In this document: one piece after another, positions 6,150-13,988 of the stretch
Layout: every line of letters starts with the position of its first letter
Position numbering within the stretch: position 1 is the stretch's first letter
Translations under genes and position numbers: made by a program
The notes under the pieces: model-generated
What the model was told of the DNA's origin: nothing
The model's input: the letters and a program-made list of their open reading frames with translations, nothing else
The model's database searches: none
Assembly (NCBI GenBank): GCA_025966175.1
Contig: JAOPVN010000614.1
Coordinates: forward strand, 1-14,865
DNA: 14,865 nt
DNA from: Modestobacter sp.
Lineage (GTDB): Bacteria; Actinomycetota; Actinomycetes; Mycobacteriales; Geodermatophilaceae
Reading direction: 5' to 3'

Positions 6150-7177
6150 GGACGGACCCCGTTGCGACCGGCGGGCGGGTGGTCACGCTGACCGCCAACC
6201 CCAGCCTGGACCGCACGCTGGACCTGCCCGGCCCGCTGGAACGCGGCACGGTGACCCGACTGGGGGTCAGCCACACCGAGCCCGGCGGCAAGGGCGTCAA
6301 CGTCTCCCGGGCGATCGCCGCCGCCGGTGCCGACGTCGTCTCGGTGCTCCCCGCTGCGGAGGGCGACCCGATCGTGCAGGCCCTGCAGACGCTGGGGCTG
6401 CCGCTGGCGACCGTGCCGATCGGCGCCCCGGTGCGCACCAACTACACGCTCACCGAGCCCGACGGCACGACGACCAAGCTCAACGAGCCGGGCGCCCAGC
6501 TCGACGCCACGACGCTGGCCGCGCTCGAGGCCGCGGTGCACGAGCACGCAGTCGGGGCCCGGTGGGTCGTGCTCTCCGGTTCACTGCCTCCCGGCGCCCC
6601 GCTGGACTGGTACGCGACCCTGGTCCGGTCACTGCGCGGCACGGGCGCGCGGATCGCCGTCGACACCTCCGAGGCACCGCTGCTCGCCCTGCTGGCGGCC
6701 GGGCCGGACGCCGCCCCCGATCTGCTCAAGCCCAATACCGAGGAGCTGGCCCAGCTGGCCGGGGTCTCCGAGGAGACGGTGACCAGCGATCCGGCTGCCG
6801 CACTGGCAGCCGTCGCCGCCCTGCACGAGCGGGGTGTGGCCGAGGTGCTGCTCACCCTCGGCGCGGACGGCGCACTGCTGTCCACCGCCGACGGCGGCCT
6901 GTGGTCGGCCCGCCCACCGCGGATCACCGTGCGCAGCACCGTCGGCGCCGGTGACTCCAGCCTGGCCGGGTACGTCCTGGCCGACCTCGCCGGCCTCGAC
7001 CCGGCCGGCCGGCTGCGCACCGCCGTGGCCTACGGCGCGGCCAGCGCATCGCTGCCGGGCTCCGCCGTCCCCACCCCTGCCCAGGCCGACCCCGCCGCGG
7101 TCACCGTGGCGCCCGGCCTGCCCGCCCACCTTGCTCCCGCCGAGGCCATCCCGGCCGCCGGTGCCGACGCCCGCTGA
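6146..7177 (+). CDS. fruK: 1-phosphofructokinase
   Basis: A 343-residue PfkB-family sugar kinase. It phosphorylates fructose-1-phosphate, the product of the fructose PTS, to fructose-1,6-bisphosphate with ATP. The N-terminal LTANPSLDRTLDL (residues 15-27) and PGGKGVNVSRAIAAAGADV (46-64) are typical of the 1-phosphofructokinase and tagatose-6-phosphate kinase group. The catalytic GAGDS motif is at 267-271 with Asp270 as the base. LKPNTEELAQLAG is the usual mid-protein signature. The family is mostly 305-325 residues; this one carries an extra Ala/Pro-rich C-terminal tail. The ATG overlaps the fruR stop by four bases, and fruA starts 19 bases after its stop. The setting between fruR and fruA picks fruK over 6-phosphofructokinase or tagatose kinase. 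Confidence 0.94.
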   Translation: MRTDPVATGGRVVTLTANPSLDRTLDLPGPLERGTVTRLGVSHTEPGGKGVNVSRAIAAAGADVVSVLPAAEGDPIVQALQTLGLPLATVPIGAPVRTNYTLTEPDGTTTKLNEPGAQLDATTLAALEAAVHEHAVGARWVVLSGSLPPGAPLDWYATLVRSLRGTGARIAVDTSEAPLLALLAAGPDAAPDLLKPNTEELAQLAGVSEETVTSDPAAALAAVAALHERGVAEVLLTLGADGALLSTADGGLWSARPPRITVRSTVGAGDSSLAGYVLADLAGLDPAGRLRTAVAYGAASASLPGSAVPTPAQADPAAVTVAPGLPAHLAPAEAIPAAGADAR

Positions 7178-7196
7178 GAACCCCGGGAGATCCACC

Positions 7197-9335
7197 ATGT
7201 CCGCACTCATCACTCCCGATCTGGTGGCGCTCGACGCCGACCTCGGTCCCGACAAGGCCTCCGTCGTCCGCCGGCTGGCCGGCCTGGTCGCCGGCGCCGG
7301 CCGCTCGACGGGGGCCGAGGCGCTGTACGAGGACGCCATGGCCCGCGAGGCCAAGGCGGCCACCGGCCTGCCCGGTGGGATCGCGATCCCGCACTGCCGC
7401 TCCGCGGCGGTGACCCAGGCGTCGCTGGCCTTCGCCCGGCTCGACCCGAAGGTGGACTTCGGCGCGCCGGACGGCCCGGCGGACCTCGCCTTCCTGATCG
7501 CCGCCCCCGAGCACGGCGACGCCGACCACCTCACCCTGCTCACCGCGCTGGCCCGCGCGCTGGTGCGGCCGGAGTTCGTCTCCTCGCTGCGCGCGGCCAG
7601 CACGCCGGCCGAGATCGTGGCCCTGGTGCAGGACGTCGTCTCCCCCGCCGAGTCCGCGGGTGCGACGGCGACCGTGGCGCCGAGCACCCCCGCGGCGACC
7701 ACCTCCGCGCCGCAGTCGGCCCGCAGCATCGTCGCGGTCAGCGCCTGCCCGACCGGCATCGCGCACACCTACATGGCCGCCGACAAGCTCACCGCCGCGG
7801 CCAAGGAGATGGGCGTCGAGCTGCACGTGGAGACCCAGGGCTCCTCGGGTTCCACGCCGCTGGACGCCTCGGTGATCAGCAAGGCCGACGCGGTCATCTT
7901 CGCCGTGGACGTCGGCGTCAAGGACCGGGACCGCTTCGCCGGGAAGCCCGTCATCCAGTCCGGCACCAAGCGGGCGATGAACGAGCCCGAGGTGATGATC
8001 CGCGAGGCGCTGGCCGCCGCCGACGACCCGAACGCGCGCCGCGTCGAGGGCGGTGGCGGTGGCGGTGGCGGTGGCGGAGGCGGGATCCCCGCCACCGGTG
8101 GTGGCGGGGGTGGGCCCAGCGGAGGCGCGGAGGTCCGCCGCTGGCTGCTGACCGGGGTCAGCTACATGATCCCGTTCGTCGCGGCCGGCGGTCTGCTCAT
8201 CGCGCTCGGCTTCCTGCTCGGCGGGTACCAGATCGTCAACCCGGACCCGAACGCCGACGGCCTGAGCTTCGCGCAGAACTGGGTCCTCAACAACACCTTC
8301 TTCAACCTGCCCAGCGTGTCGGGGGTCGACCACCTCAACGACGGGCTGCTCGGCTACCTGGGCGCGGTGTGCACCGTGCTCGGCCAGGCGGCCTTCGGCT
8401 TCCTGGTCCCGGCACTCGCCGGGTACATCGCCTACGCGATCGCCGACCGCCCCGGCATCGTCCCCGGCTTCGTCGTCGGCGCGGTGTCGGTCACCGTGGG
8501 CGCGGGCTTCCTCGGCGGCCTGGTCGGCGGGATCATCGCCGGTTTCGCTGCGCTGTGGATCAGCCGCTGGAAGCTGCCGACCGGGGTGCGCGGACTGCAG
8601 CCGGTCGTGATCATCCCGCTGCTGGCCACGCTGATCTCCAGCGGCCTGATGGTCGTCCTGCTCGGCCGTCCGCTGGCCGCCGCGATCGAGGGTCTGACCA
8701 CCTTCCTCAACGGCCTGACCGGCAGCAACGCGGCCCTGCTGGGGATCATCCTCGGCCTGATGATGTGCTTCGACCTGGGTGGTCCGGTCAACAAGGCCGC
8801 CTACGTCTTCGCCACCACCGGGCTCACCGCCGCAGCCAGCCACGGGGCGCTGGTCATCATGGCCACCGTCATGGCCGCCGGCATGGTCCCGCCGCTGGCG
8901 ATGGCGCTCTCCACCGCGATCCGGCCCAAGCTCTACACCCCGGCCGAGCGGGACAACGGCAAGGCGGCCTGGCTGCTGGGCGCCTCGTTCATCTCCGAGG
9001 GCGCCATCCCGTTCGCCGCGGCCGACCCGCTGCGGGTGATCCCGTCGATGATGCTCGGCGGGGCCACGACCGGCGCGATCGTCGCGGCGAGCGGGATCGA
9101 ACTGCGCGCCCCGCACGGTGGCGTGTTCGTGTTCTTCGCGATGAGCAACGCCGTGCTGTTCATCGTCGCGGTGCTCATCGGCGCGGCCGTCGGCGCCCTC
9201 GCGGTGACCCTCGCCAAGAGCATCGGCGGCAAGCCCTCGGACACTCCGGCGGACGCCGTCGACCTCGAGCACGCCCACGCCCCCGCAGCCCCCGCAGCCC
9301 CCGCAGGTGCCGCCGTCGCGCGGCAGGCAAGCTGA
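7197..9335 (+). CDS. fruA: Fructose-specific PTS permease, EIIABC fusion
   Basis: A 712-residue fusion that carries fructose across the membrane and phosphorylates it to fructose-1-phosphate. ATG 7197 follows GGGAG at 7 bases. Domain order is IIA (about 1-148; active His66 in GIAIPHCRS), a Ser/Thr/Ala-rich linker, IIB (about 177-275; active Cys184 in VSACPTGIAHT), a glycine linker (285-310), and the membrane IIC domain (about 314-685) with many hydrophobic helices. IIC shows the conserved FDLGGPVNKAAYVF and ISEGAIPFAAADP loops that bind sugar. The C-terminus ends in a His/Ala/Pro-rich tail built on a small 9-base repeat (9282-9306). The linker between IIB and IIC holds 12 consecutive glycines, then IPAT, then 6 more, which is unusual. 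HPr follows 32 bases downstream. Confidence 0.95.
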   Translation: MSALITPDLVALDADLGPDKASVVRRLAGLVAGAGRSTGAEALYEDAMAREAKAATGLPGGIAIPHCRSAAVTQASLAFARLDPKVDFGAPDGPADLAFLIAAPEHGDADHLTLLTALARALVRPEFVSSLRAASTPAEIVALVQDVVSPAESAGATATVAPSTPAATTSAPQSARSIVAVSACPTGIAHTYMAADKLTAAAKEMGVELHVETQGSSGSTPLDASVISKADAVIFAVDVGVKDRDRFAGKPVIQSGTKRAMNEPEVMIREALAAADDPNARRVEGGGGGGGGGGGGIPATGGGGGGPSGGAEVRRWLLTGVSYMIPFVAAGGLLIALGFLLGGYQIVNPDPNADGLSFAQNWVLNNTFFNLPSVSGVDHLNDGLLGYLGAVCTVLGQAAFGFLVPALAGYIAYAIADRPGIVPGFVVGAVSVTVGAGFLGGLVGGIIAGFAALWISRWKLPTGVRGLQPVVIIPLLATLISSGLMVVLLGRPLAAAIEGLTTFLNGLTGSNAALLGIILGLMMCFDLGGPVNKAAYVFATTGLTAAASHGALVIMATVMAAGMVPPLAMALSTAIRPKLYTPAERDNGKAAWLLGASFISEGAIPFAAADPLRVIPSMMLGGATTGAIVAASGIELRAPHGGVFVFFAMSNAVLFIVAVLIGAAVGALAVTLAKSIGGKPSDTPADAVDLEHAHAPAAPAAPAGAAVARQAS
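8049..8084 (+). repeat. GGCGGT microsatellite coding for polyglycine in fruA
   Basis: Four GGCGGT units (8049-8072) followed by GGCGGAGGCGGG code for 12 glycines in a row in the IIB-IIC linker. A second run of 6 glycine codons follows at 8097-8114. Slippage in steps of 6 bases would change linker length without breaking the frame. Confidence 0.85.
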
Positions 9336-9367
9336 GCACTCCACCGTCGATCCGAGAAGAGGCACCG

Positions 9368-9628
9368 ATGCCCTCCAAGACCGTCACCGTCGGCTCCGCC
9401 GTCGGCCTGCACGCCCGCCCCGCCGCCCTCATCGCCGAGGCGGTGTCGAAGTCCGGGGTGCCGGTCACGCTGGCCACGCCCGGCGGCAACGCGATCGACG
9501 CGGGCTCCCCTTTGATGATCATGACCCTCGGCGCCAAGAAGGGCACCGAGGTCGTCGTCACCAGTGACGACGAGGCGGTGCTCGGTCAGATCGCCGACAT
9601 GGTCGCCGCCGACCTCGACGCCGACTGA
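9368..9628 (+). CDS. ptsH: Phosphocarrier protein HPr
   Basis: An 86-residue HPr, the standard length. It accepts phosphate from Enzyme I on His15, in the motif GLHARPA (13-19), and hands it to the IIA domain of FruA. ATG 9368 is preceded by AAGAGG at 5 bases. The region around the regulatory serine of Firmicutes HPr reads AGSPLMIMTLGAKKG, with Ser47 at the equivalent place; actinobacteria usually lack HPr kinase, so phosphorylation there is doubtful. It is the last gene of the fru operon and is followed 13 bases later by a strong terminator. With ptsI, fruA and fruK in the same block, the PTS is complete. Confidence 0.96.
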   Translation: MPSKTVTVGSAVGLHARPAALIAEAVSKSGVPVTLATPGGNAIDAGSPLMIMTLGAKKGTEVVVTSDDEAVLGQIADMVAADLDAD

Positions 9629-9641
9629 GCTCACGCACGAG

Positions 9642-9684
9642 CGACGACGGCGCCCGTCCCCTGCTGGGGCGGGCGCCGTCGTCG
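9642..9684. terminator. Strong hairpin terminator after ptsH
   Basis: CGACGACGGCGCCCG (9642-9656) pairs perfectly over 15 bp with CGGGCGCCGTCGTCG (9670-9684); inside, CCCC pairs with GGGG around a TGCT loop, with one bulged T. TTCTC follows on the plus strand. It ends the fru operon and probably also the SRPBCC gene arriving from the right on the minus strand. Confidence 0.88.
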
Positions 9685-9754
9685 TTCTCGGCCCGGTCAG
9701 GAGGCCGGCGGGTAGGGCGGCCGCTGCGGTGGGCGGGCGCCGTCGGTGAGGGGA

Positions 9755-10216
9755 TCAGCCCTCGCGCGGTACGTCCCCGCGCCAGGCACCGGTCTCGGTG
9801 CCGCGGCTCTCGATGAACTGCTTGAACCGCTTCACGTCGGCGCTGATCTGCCGGTCGTCGACGCCCACCGCGGCGCCGACCTTCTCCACGACGCCCTGCG
9901 GCTCCCAGTCCAGCTGGACCATCACCCGGGTCGTGTTGTCACTGATCTTGTGGAAGGTGACGACGCCGGCGTGCGAGGTGTCGCCGGTGGTGCTCTTCCA
10001 GGCCACCCGCTCGTCGGGGTGCTGCTCGGTGATCTCGGCGTCGAACTCGCGCTCGACGCCGCCGATCTTCGTCACCCAGTGGGTGTGCCGGTCGTCGAGC
10101 TGGGTGATCCGCTCGACGCCGTTCATGAACTTCGGGAACGACTCGAACTGGGTCCACTGGTCGTAGGCCTGCCGGATCGGCACGTCCACGTCGATCGACT
10201 TCTCCACGTTGGCCAT
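9755..10216 (-). CDS. SRPBCC-fold (polyketide cyclase/dehydrase-like) protein
   Basis: A 153-residue protein of the START/Bet v1-like SRPBCC superfamily, the branch often called cyclase/dehydrase. Family hallmarks are the first strand VEKSIDVDVPIRQAYDQWTQFESFPKFM (residues 4-31), where the FPKFM motif starts the helix-grip, then GVEREFDAEITEQHPDERVAWKS, and the C-terminal helix VDDRQISADVKRFKQFIESR. Such proteins bind hydrophobic ligands in a central cavity; the ligand here is unknown. It has no signal peptide. The ATG is preceded by a perfect AGGAGG at 6 bases (10223-10228), the best ribosome site in the window, suggesting high expression. A SigF/SigB-like promoter candidate lies upstream, so a stress-response role is plausible but unproven. 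It is not part of the dehydrogenase operon. Confidence 0.88.
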   Translation of the reverse strand: MANVEKSIDVDVPIRQAYDQWTQFESFPKFMNGVERITQLDDRHTHWVTKIGGVEREFDAEITEQHPDERVAWKSTTGDTSHAGVVTFHKISDNTTRVMVQLDWEPQGVVEKVGAAVGVDDRQISADVKRFKQFIESRGTETGAWRGDVPREG

Positions 10217-10260
10217 GGGAGTCCTCCTGTGCTCGGGGGTCTCGTACGTCCAGCAGTCCC

Positions 10261-10287
10261 CTACCCCGTTGGGCGCCTCGAATACAC
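10261..10287 (-). promoter_or_regulatory. Candidate SigF/SigB-type stress promoter
   Basis: On the minus strand GTGT is followed after 17 bases by GGGTAG, close to the general-stress sigma pattern GTTT-N14-17-GGGTA(T/C) known in actinobacteria. Transcription would start about 37 bases before the ATG of the SRPBCC gene. One mismatch in each box makes this tentative. Confidence 0.4.
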
Positions 10288-10309
10288 CCGACGACGCCGT
10301 TCCACCTGC

Positions 10310-11506
10310 TCAGGTCGACGCGAGGAGGGCGCCGGCCAGACTGCCGCGCACCGGGCGGCCGGGCAGCAGCAGCATCTGCGCCAGGTGGTAGGCGTCCGGC
10401 TTGCCCGCCCACGTGCCGGTGCCGACGACGCCCTCCGGCGTCAGCTCGTGGTGCCAGCTGCCCACCGCCGGGTCCAGGAACAGCCGGTCGCCCAGCCCCT
10501 CCCATCGGTGCTGCAGCGTCGCCGCCCGGGGATCGCGGGTGACCGCGTACCGCACCGCGGCGGCGGCGACCGCCTCGCAGAGCACCCAGTGCATCCGGGC
10601 GCCGACGACCGGCCGGTCGTCCCGGTCCAGCGTGTACGGGAACCCCTCGTGCCCGTCGGCAGCCCAGCCGCGCTCGGCGGCGGCGAGGAAGAGCCGGTCG
10701 GCATCCGCGGACAGCCAGCCAGGGGCGTGCTCCCCGAGCGCGGCGGCCAGGTGCAGGCACAGCCGCGACCACTCGAACTGGTGCCCGACGGTGACGCCGA
10801 ACGGGCGGAACGGGTCGGCCGGGCGGCCCCGGTTGAACTCCGGCAGTGGCTCCCACCGGGCGGTGAAGTGCTCGGGCAGCCGCCAGTCCCCCTCCCGGGC
10901 CCACTGGTGCACGATCCGCTCGGTGGCCCGCAGCGCGTGGGTGCGCAGCCGGGCGGCGGTCCCGGGATCGGTGGGCGCCAGGGCATCGGCCGCGGCCAGC
11001 GCCGCCTCGACGCCGTGCATGTTGGCGTTGGCCCCGCGGTAGTCCTCGCTCGTCGTCCAGGCGCGGTCGAAGGACTCGACGGCCAGGCCCTCCTCGTCGT
11101 CCCAGAACCGCTGCTCCCAGACCCCCAGCGCCTCGTCGAGCAACGCCCGTCCACCCTCGATGCCGGCAGCGGTCGTCGTCGCCCCGGCCAGGACGACGAA
11201 GGCGTGCACGTACGCGGCCTTGGTGTCGTCGTCGGACCCCGCGCCCACGGCCGCGCGCCAGCCGCCGTGGGCGGCGTCGTGCAGCGGACCCTCGCGCAGC
11301 GCGGCCACCCCGTGCCCGGCCAGCTCCGCCGCGCCCGGGTGCCCGAGCAGGGTGGCCAGCCCGAAGACGTGCGTCATCCGGGCGCTGATCCACGTCTCCA
11401 CCGGGCGGCCGGGCAGCACCGTGCCGTCGTCGCCCAGGTACCCGAACCCCTCGGGCACCCGGGATCGGGCGGCGAAGGACAGCAGCGGCTCCAGCTGGGT
11501 GCGCAC
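10310..11506 (-). CDS. AGE-family sugar epimerase/isomerase (YihS or mannose isomerase-like)
   Basis: A 398-residue member of the N-acylglucosamine 2-epimerase family, an (alpha/alpha)6 barrel. Visible marks are WISARMTHVFGL (39-50), YRGANANMHGVEA (156-168), GVTVGHQFEWSRL (237-249) and GKPDAYHLAQMLL (368-380). Arg43, His164, His242, Glu245 and His374 fit, in order and spacing, the catalytic residues I recall for YihS (Arg55, His176, His248, Glu251, His383), pointing to an aldose-ketose isomerase acting on mannose/fructose-like sugars rather than GlcNAc. Exact substrate is unknown. The frame is open to 11659 but that part overlaps E2; the family's N-terminus fits GTG 11506, two bases after the E2 stop (TGAGGGTG), so translation is probably coupled. 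Its place behind ketoacid dehydrogenase genes is odd, since no shared pathway is obvious. Confidence 0.86.
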   Translation of the reverse strand: MRTQLEPLLSFAARSRVPEGFGYLGDDGTVLPGRPVETWISARMTHVFGLATLLGHPGAAELAGHGVAALREGPLHDAAHGGWRAAVGAGSDDDTKAAYVHAFVVLAGATTTAAGIEGGRALLDEALGVWEQRFWDDEEGLAVESFDRAWTTSEDYRGANANMHGVEAALAAADALAPTDPGTAARLRTHALRATERIVHQWAREGDWRLPEHFTARWEPLPEFNRGRPADPFRPFGVTVGHQFEWSRLCLHLAAALGEHAPGWLSADADRLFLAAAERGWAADGHEGFPYTLDRDDRPVVGARMHWVLCEAVAAAAVRYAVTRDPRAATLQHRWEGLGDRLFLDPAVGSWHHELTPEGVVGTGTWAGKPDAYHLAQMLLLPGRPVRGSLAGALLAST

Positions 11507-11508
11507 CC

Positions 11509-13011
11509 TCAGAACGTAAGAGCCACGCCGGGGTCGTGCAGGAGGGCACCCACGTCGGCGAGGAACCGCGAACCCAGCTCCCCGTCGATGATCCGGTGGT
11601 CGAAGGAGAGCGCCAGCTGGGTGACCTGCCGCGGCACGACCTTGCCCTTGTGCACCCACGGCATCTCACGGATCGCCCCGAACGCCAGGATCGCCGACTC
11701 GCCGGGGTTGAGGATCGGCGTGCCGGTGTCGACGCCGAAGACCCCGACGTTGGTGATCGTGATCGTGCCGCCGGACATCTCCGCGGGCTGGGTCCTCCCC
11801 GCGCGGGCGGTCGCGGTGAGGTCGGCCAGGGCGCCCGCGAGGTCGGGCAGGGACAGCCGGCCGGCGTCCTTGATGTTGGGGACGACGAGGCCCCGCGGCG
11901 TCGCCGCGGCGATGCCCAGGTTCACCGCCCCGTGGACGACGATCTCCTGCGCCGCCTCGTCCCAGGAGCTGTTGACCATCGGGTGCTTCTTCGCCGCGAG
12001 CAGCAGGGCCTTGGCCACGAACAGCAGCGGGCTGACCTTCACCCCGGCGAGCTCCGGCCGGGCGGCGAGCCGCGCGCGCAGCTTCATCGTCCGGGTGACG
12101 TCGACGGTCAGGAACTCGGTGACGTGCGGTGCGGTGAACGCGCTGGCCACCATCGCCGCGGCGGTGTGCTTGCGCACCCCCTTGATCGGGATCCGGGTGT
12201 CCGCAGCTGCACTTTCCGCGCGGAAAGTGAGGCCAAGCGGTTCACTTTCCGCGCCGAAAGTGAATCCAGCGAGGGCGGCGTCCACGTCGGCGCGGGTGAT
12301 TACGCCGCCGTCGCCGGTGCCGGTCACGGTGCTCAGGTCCACGCCCAGGTCCTTGGCGTACTTGCGCACCGGCGGCTTGGCCAGCGGCCGCAGCGCACCG
12401 TGGCCGGGGGCGCTCGCCCCCGCCGGCGCCGCCCCGGACGTCCCGGCGACGTGCGCCTCGGCCGCCCGGCCGGCCTCCAGCCCGCCGTGCCGCACCGGCT
12501 TCACCGTCGCATCGGGGGCGGTGGCCAGCAGGGGCGGCCGGTCGCTCCCCGAGCCGTAGTCGGCCTCGGGCAGCACCTGGGGTGCGGTCGCCCGCGCGGC
12601 CGCGGCGGCGCCGTTGCGGCGGGGACGGCGCTTGGCGTCGGTGTTCCGCGGGCCGTAGCCGACCAGGACCGACGTGCGGCCGTTCGCCGTCTGCTCACCG
12701 ATCAGCCCGGTGCCGGTGGGCTCCGCCGGCGAGGCGGTGTCCCCGGCGGGGCTGCCCCCACCCTCCCCGCCGATGTCGATGGTGATGATCGGCGCGCCGA
12801 CGTCGACCGTCGTCCCGACCTCGAACAGCAGCTCGGTCACCGTGCCGGCGAACGGGCTGGGCAGCTCGACGGCGGCCTTCGCCGTCTCCACCTCGCACAG
12901 CGGCTGGTTGACCGTCACGGTGTCGCCGACGGCGACCAGCCAGGACAGGATCTCGCCCTCGGTGAGCCCCTCGCCGACGTCGGGCAGCTTGAACTGGCGC
13001 AGATCGGCCAT
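11509..13011 (-). CDS. bkdC: Dihydrolipoamide acyltransferase, E2 of a branched-chain ketoacid/pyruvate dehydrogenase complex
   Basis: A 500-residue E2 that moves the acyl group from E1 through lipoate to CoA and forms the core of the complex. A single lipoyl domain (about 1-80) has Lys45 in EVETAKAAVEL as the lipoylation site. A long Ala/Pro/Gly-rich linker follows, then the E3/E1-binding domain (about 210-247, VRKYAKDLGVDLSTVTGTG). The catalytic domain (about 272-500) ends with SFDHRIIDGELG, where His472 and Asp476 are the active-site pair. Between the last two domains, residues 250-267 are encoded by two tandem DNA palindromes and repeat a TF-AES motif; this looks like an inserted repeat. 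ATG 13011 overlaps the E1-beta stop (TGATG). Single-lipoyl architecture and neighbours favour the bkd type, but pyruvate cannot be excluded. Confidence 0.92.
   Translation of the reverse strand: MADLRQFKLPDVGEGLTEGEILSWLVAVGDTVTVNQPLCEVETAKAAVELPSPFAGTVTELLFEVGTTVDVGAPIITIDIGGEGGGSPAGDTASPAEPTGTGLIGEQTANGRTSVLVGYGPRNTDAKRRPRRNGAAAAARATAPQVLPEADYGSGSDRPPLLATAPDATVKPVRHGGLEAGRAAEAHVAGTSGAAPAGASAPGHGALRPLAKPPVRKYAKDLGVDLSTVTGTGDGGVITRADVDAALAGFTFGAESEPLGLTFRAESAAADTRIPIKGVRKHTAAAMVASAFTAPHVTEFLTVDVTRTMKLRARLAARPELAGVKVSPLLFVAKALLLAAKKHPMVNSSWDEAAQEIVVHGAVNLGIAAATPRGLVVPNIKDAGRLSLPDLAGALADLTATARAGRTQPAEMSGGTITITNVGVFGVDTGTPILNPGESAILAFGAIREMPWVHKGKVVPRQVTQLALSFDHRIIDGELGSRFLADVGALLHDPGVALTF
12210..12229. 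repeat. Perfect 20 bp palindrome within the E2 gene
   Basis: CACTTTCCGCGCGGAAAGTG equals its own reverse complement. It lies in frame in the linker between the E3-binding and catalytic domains of E2, 11 bases from a second, near-identical palindrome. Confidence 0.9.
12241..12264. repeat. Second palindrome of the pair within the E2 gene
   Basis: A 24 bp near-palindrome: TTCACTTTC and GAAAGTGAA arms of 9 bases pair around a C-GCGC-C centre with one mismatch. It matches the palindrome at 12210-12229 almost base for base, so the two also form a direct repeat. Confidence 0.88.
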
Positions 13012-13988
13012 CAGAACCCCAGCGATCGGTCGACGGCGTCGAGCACGCGGTCGAGGTCGGGGAGGTACTCCTCCTCCAGCTTGGACGGAGGGTAAGGAGT
13101 GTCGTACCCACCCACCCGGAGCACCGGCGCCTCCAGCGAGTGGAAGCAGGCCTCGGTGACCCGGGCGGCGATCTCGGCACCCAGGCCGAGGGTGACCGGC
13201 GCCTCGTGGACGACGACGCAGCGACCGGTGCGGCGCACCGAGGCGTAGACCGGCTCCAGGTCCAGCGGGGAGATGGTGCGCAGGTCGACGACCTCCAGCG
13301 ACCGGCCCTCCGCGGCGGCGGCCTCCGCGGCCTGCAGTGCCGTCTTCACCATCGGGCCGTAGGCGAGCACCGTGACGTCGTCACCGCCCCGCAGCACCCG
13401 GGAGGCGAACAGCGGGTCGGGCGTGCCGTCGAGGTCGACCTCGGCCTTCTCCCAGTACCGCCGCTTGGGCTCGAGGAAGACGATCGGGTCGGGGTGGGCG
13501 ATCGCCTGCTGGATGCCCCAGTAGGCGTCGGCCGGGGTGCTGACGGCGACCACCTTGAGGCCCGCGGTGTGCGCGAAGTACGCCTCGGGGCTCTCGCTGT
13601 GGTGCTCGACCGCGCCGATGCCGCCGCCGAAGGGGATCCGGATGACGATCGGCATCGGCAGCCGGCCCTTGGAGCGGGCGTGCATCTTGGCGACCTGGGT
13701 GACGATCTGGTTGTAGGCGGGGAACACGAACCCGTCGAACTGGATCTCGCAGACCGGGCGGTATCCGCGCATCGCCAGCCCGACCGCCGTCCCGAGGATG
13801 CCGGCCTCGGCGAGCGGGGTGTCGACGACGCGGTCGTCGCCGAAGTCCTTCTGCAGGCCGTCGGTGATCCGGAAGACCCCGCCCAGCTTGCCGATGTCCT
13901 CGCCCATGAGCACGACCTTGGCGTCGTCCTCCATCGCCCGGCGCAGGCCGAGGTTGAGCGCCTTGCCGATGGTCAGCGTCTCGGTCAT
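13011..13988 (-). CDS. bkdB: Ketoacid dehydrogenase E1 component, beta subunit
   Basis: A 325-residue transketolase-like beta subunit, the normal length. With E1-alpha it decarboxylates a 2-oxo acid using thiamine diphosphate and acylates the E2 lipoate. Seen in order: LMGEDIGKLGGVFRITDGL (27-45), DTPLAEAGILGTAVGLA (56-72) with Glu61 as the residue expected to activate the cofactor, EIQFDGFVFPAYNQIV, and a C-terminal domain (about 200-325) with the usual VVDLRTISPLD and VLRVGGYDTPYP. The frame is open upstream to 14246, but the family start and the one-base TGATG overlap with the E1-alpha stop fix ATG 13988. It overlaps E2 the same way. HHSESPEAYFAHTAGLKVV is typical of the branched-chain and Gram-positive pyruvate enzymes; the exact substrate is not decided by sequence alone. 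Confidence 0.93.
   Translation of the reverse strand: MTETLTIGKALNLGLRRAMEDDAKVVLMGEDIGKLGGVFRITDGLQKDFGDDRVVDTPLAEAGILGTAVGLAMRGYRPVCEIQFDGFVFPAYNQIVTQVAKMHARSKGRLPMPIVIRIPFGGGIGAVEHHSESPEAYFAHTAGLKVVAVSTPADAYWGIQQAIAHPDPIVFLEPKRRYWEKAEVDLDGTPDPLFASRVLRGGDDVTVLAYGPMVKTALQAAEAAAAEGRSLEVVDLRTISPLDLEPVYASVRRTGRCVVVHEAPVTLGLGAEIAARVTEACFHSLEAPVLRVGGYDTPYPPSKLEEEYLPDLDRVLDAVDRSLGF

Noticed and set aside
8049..8114. Glycine codon runs as a possible assembly error or frameshift
   Set aside because: The frame stays open and the flanking IIB and IIC domains are both intact and in frame, so a real linker is the simpler reading.
7101..9365. 754-codon minus-strand open frame opposite fruA
   Set aside because: Antisense to a gene with all PTS active-site motifs; composition is typical of a shadow frame.
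9746..12559. 937-codon open frame on the plus strand
   Set aside because: It lies opposite the SRPBCC, AGE and E2 genes, which have clear family motifs. Its product is Arg/Gly/Pro/Ala-rich without domains, as expected from the reverse of GC-rich coding DNA.
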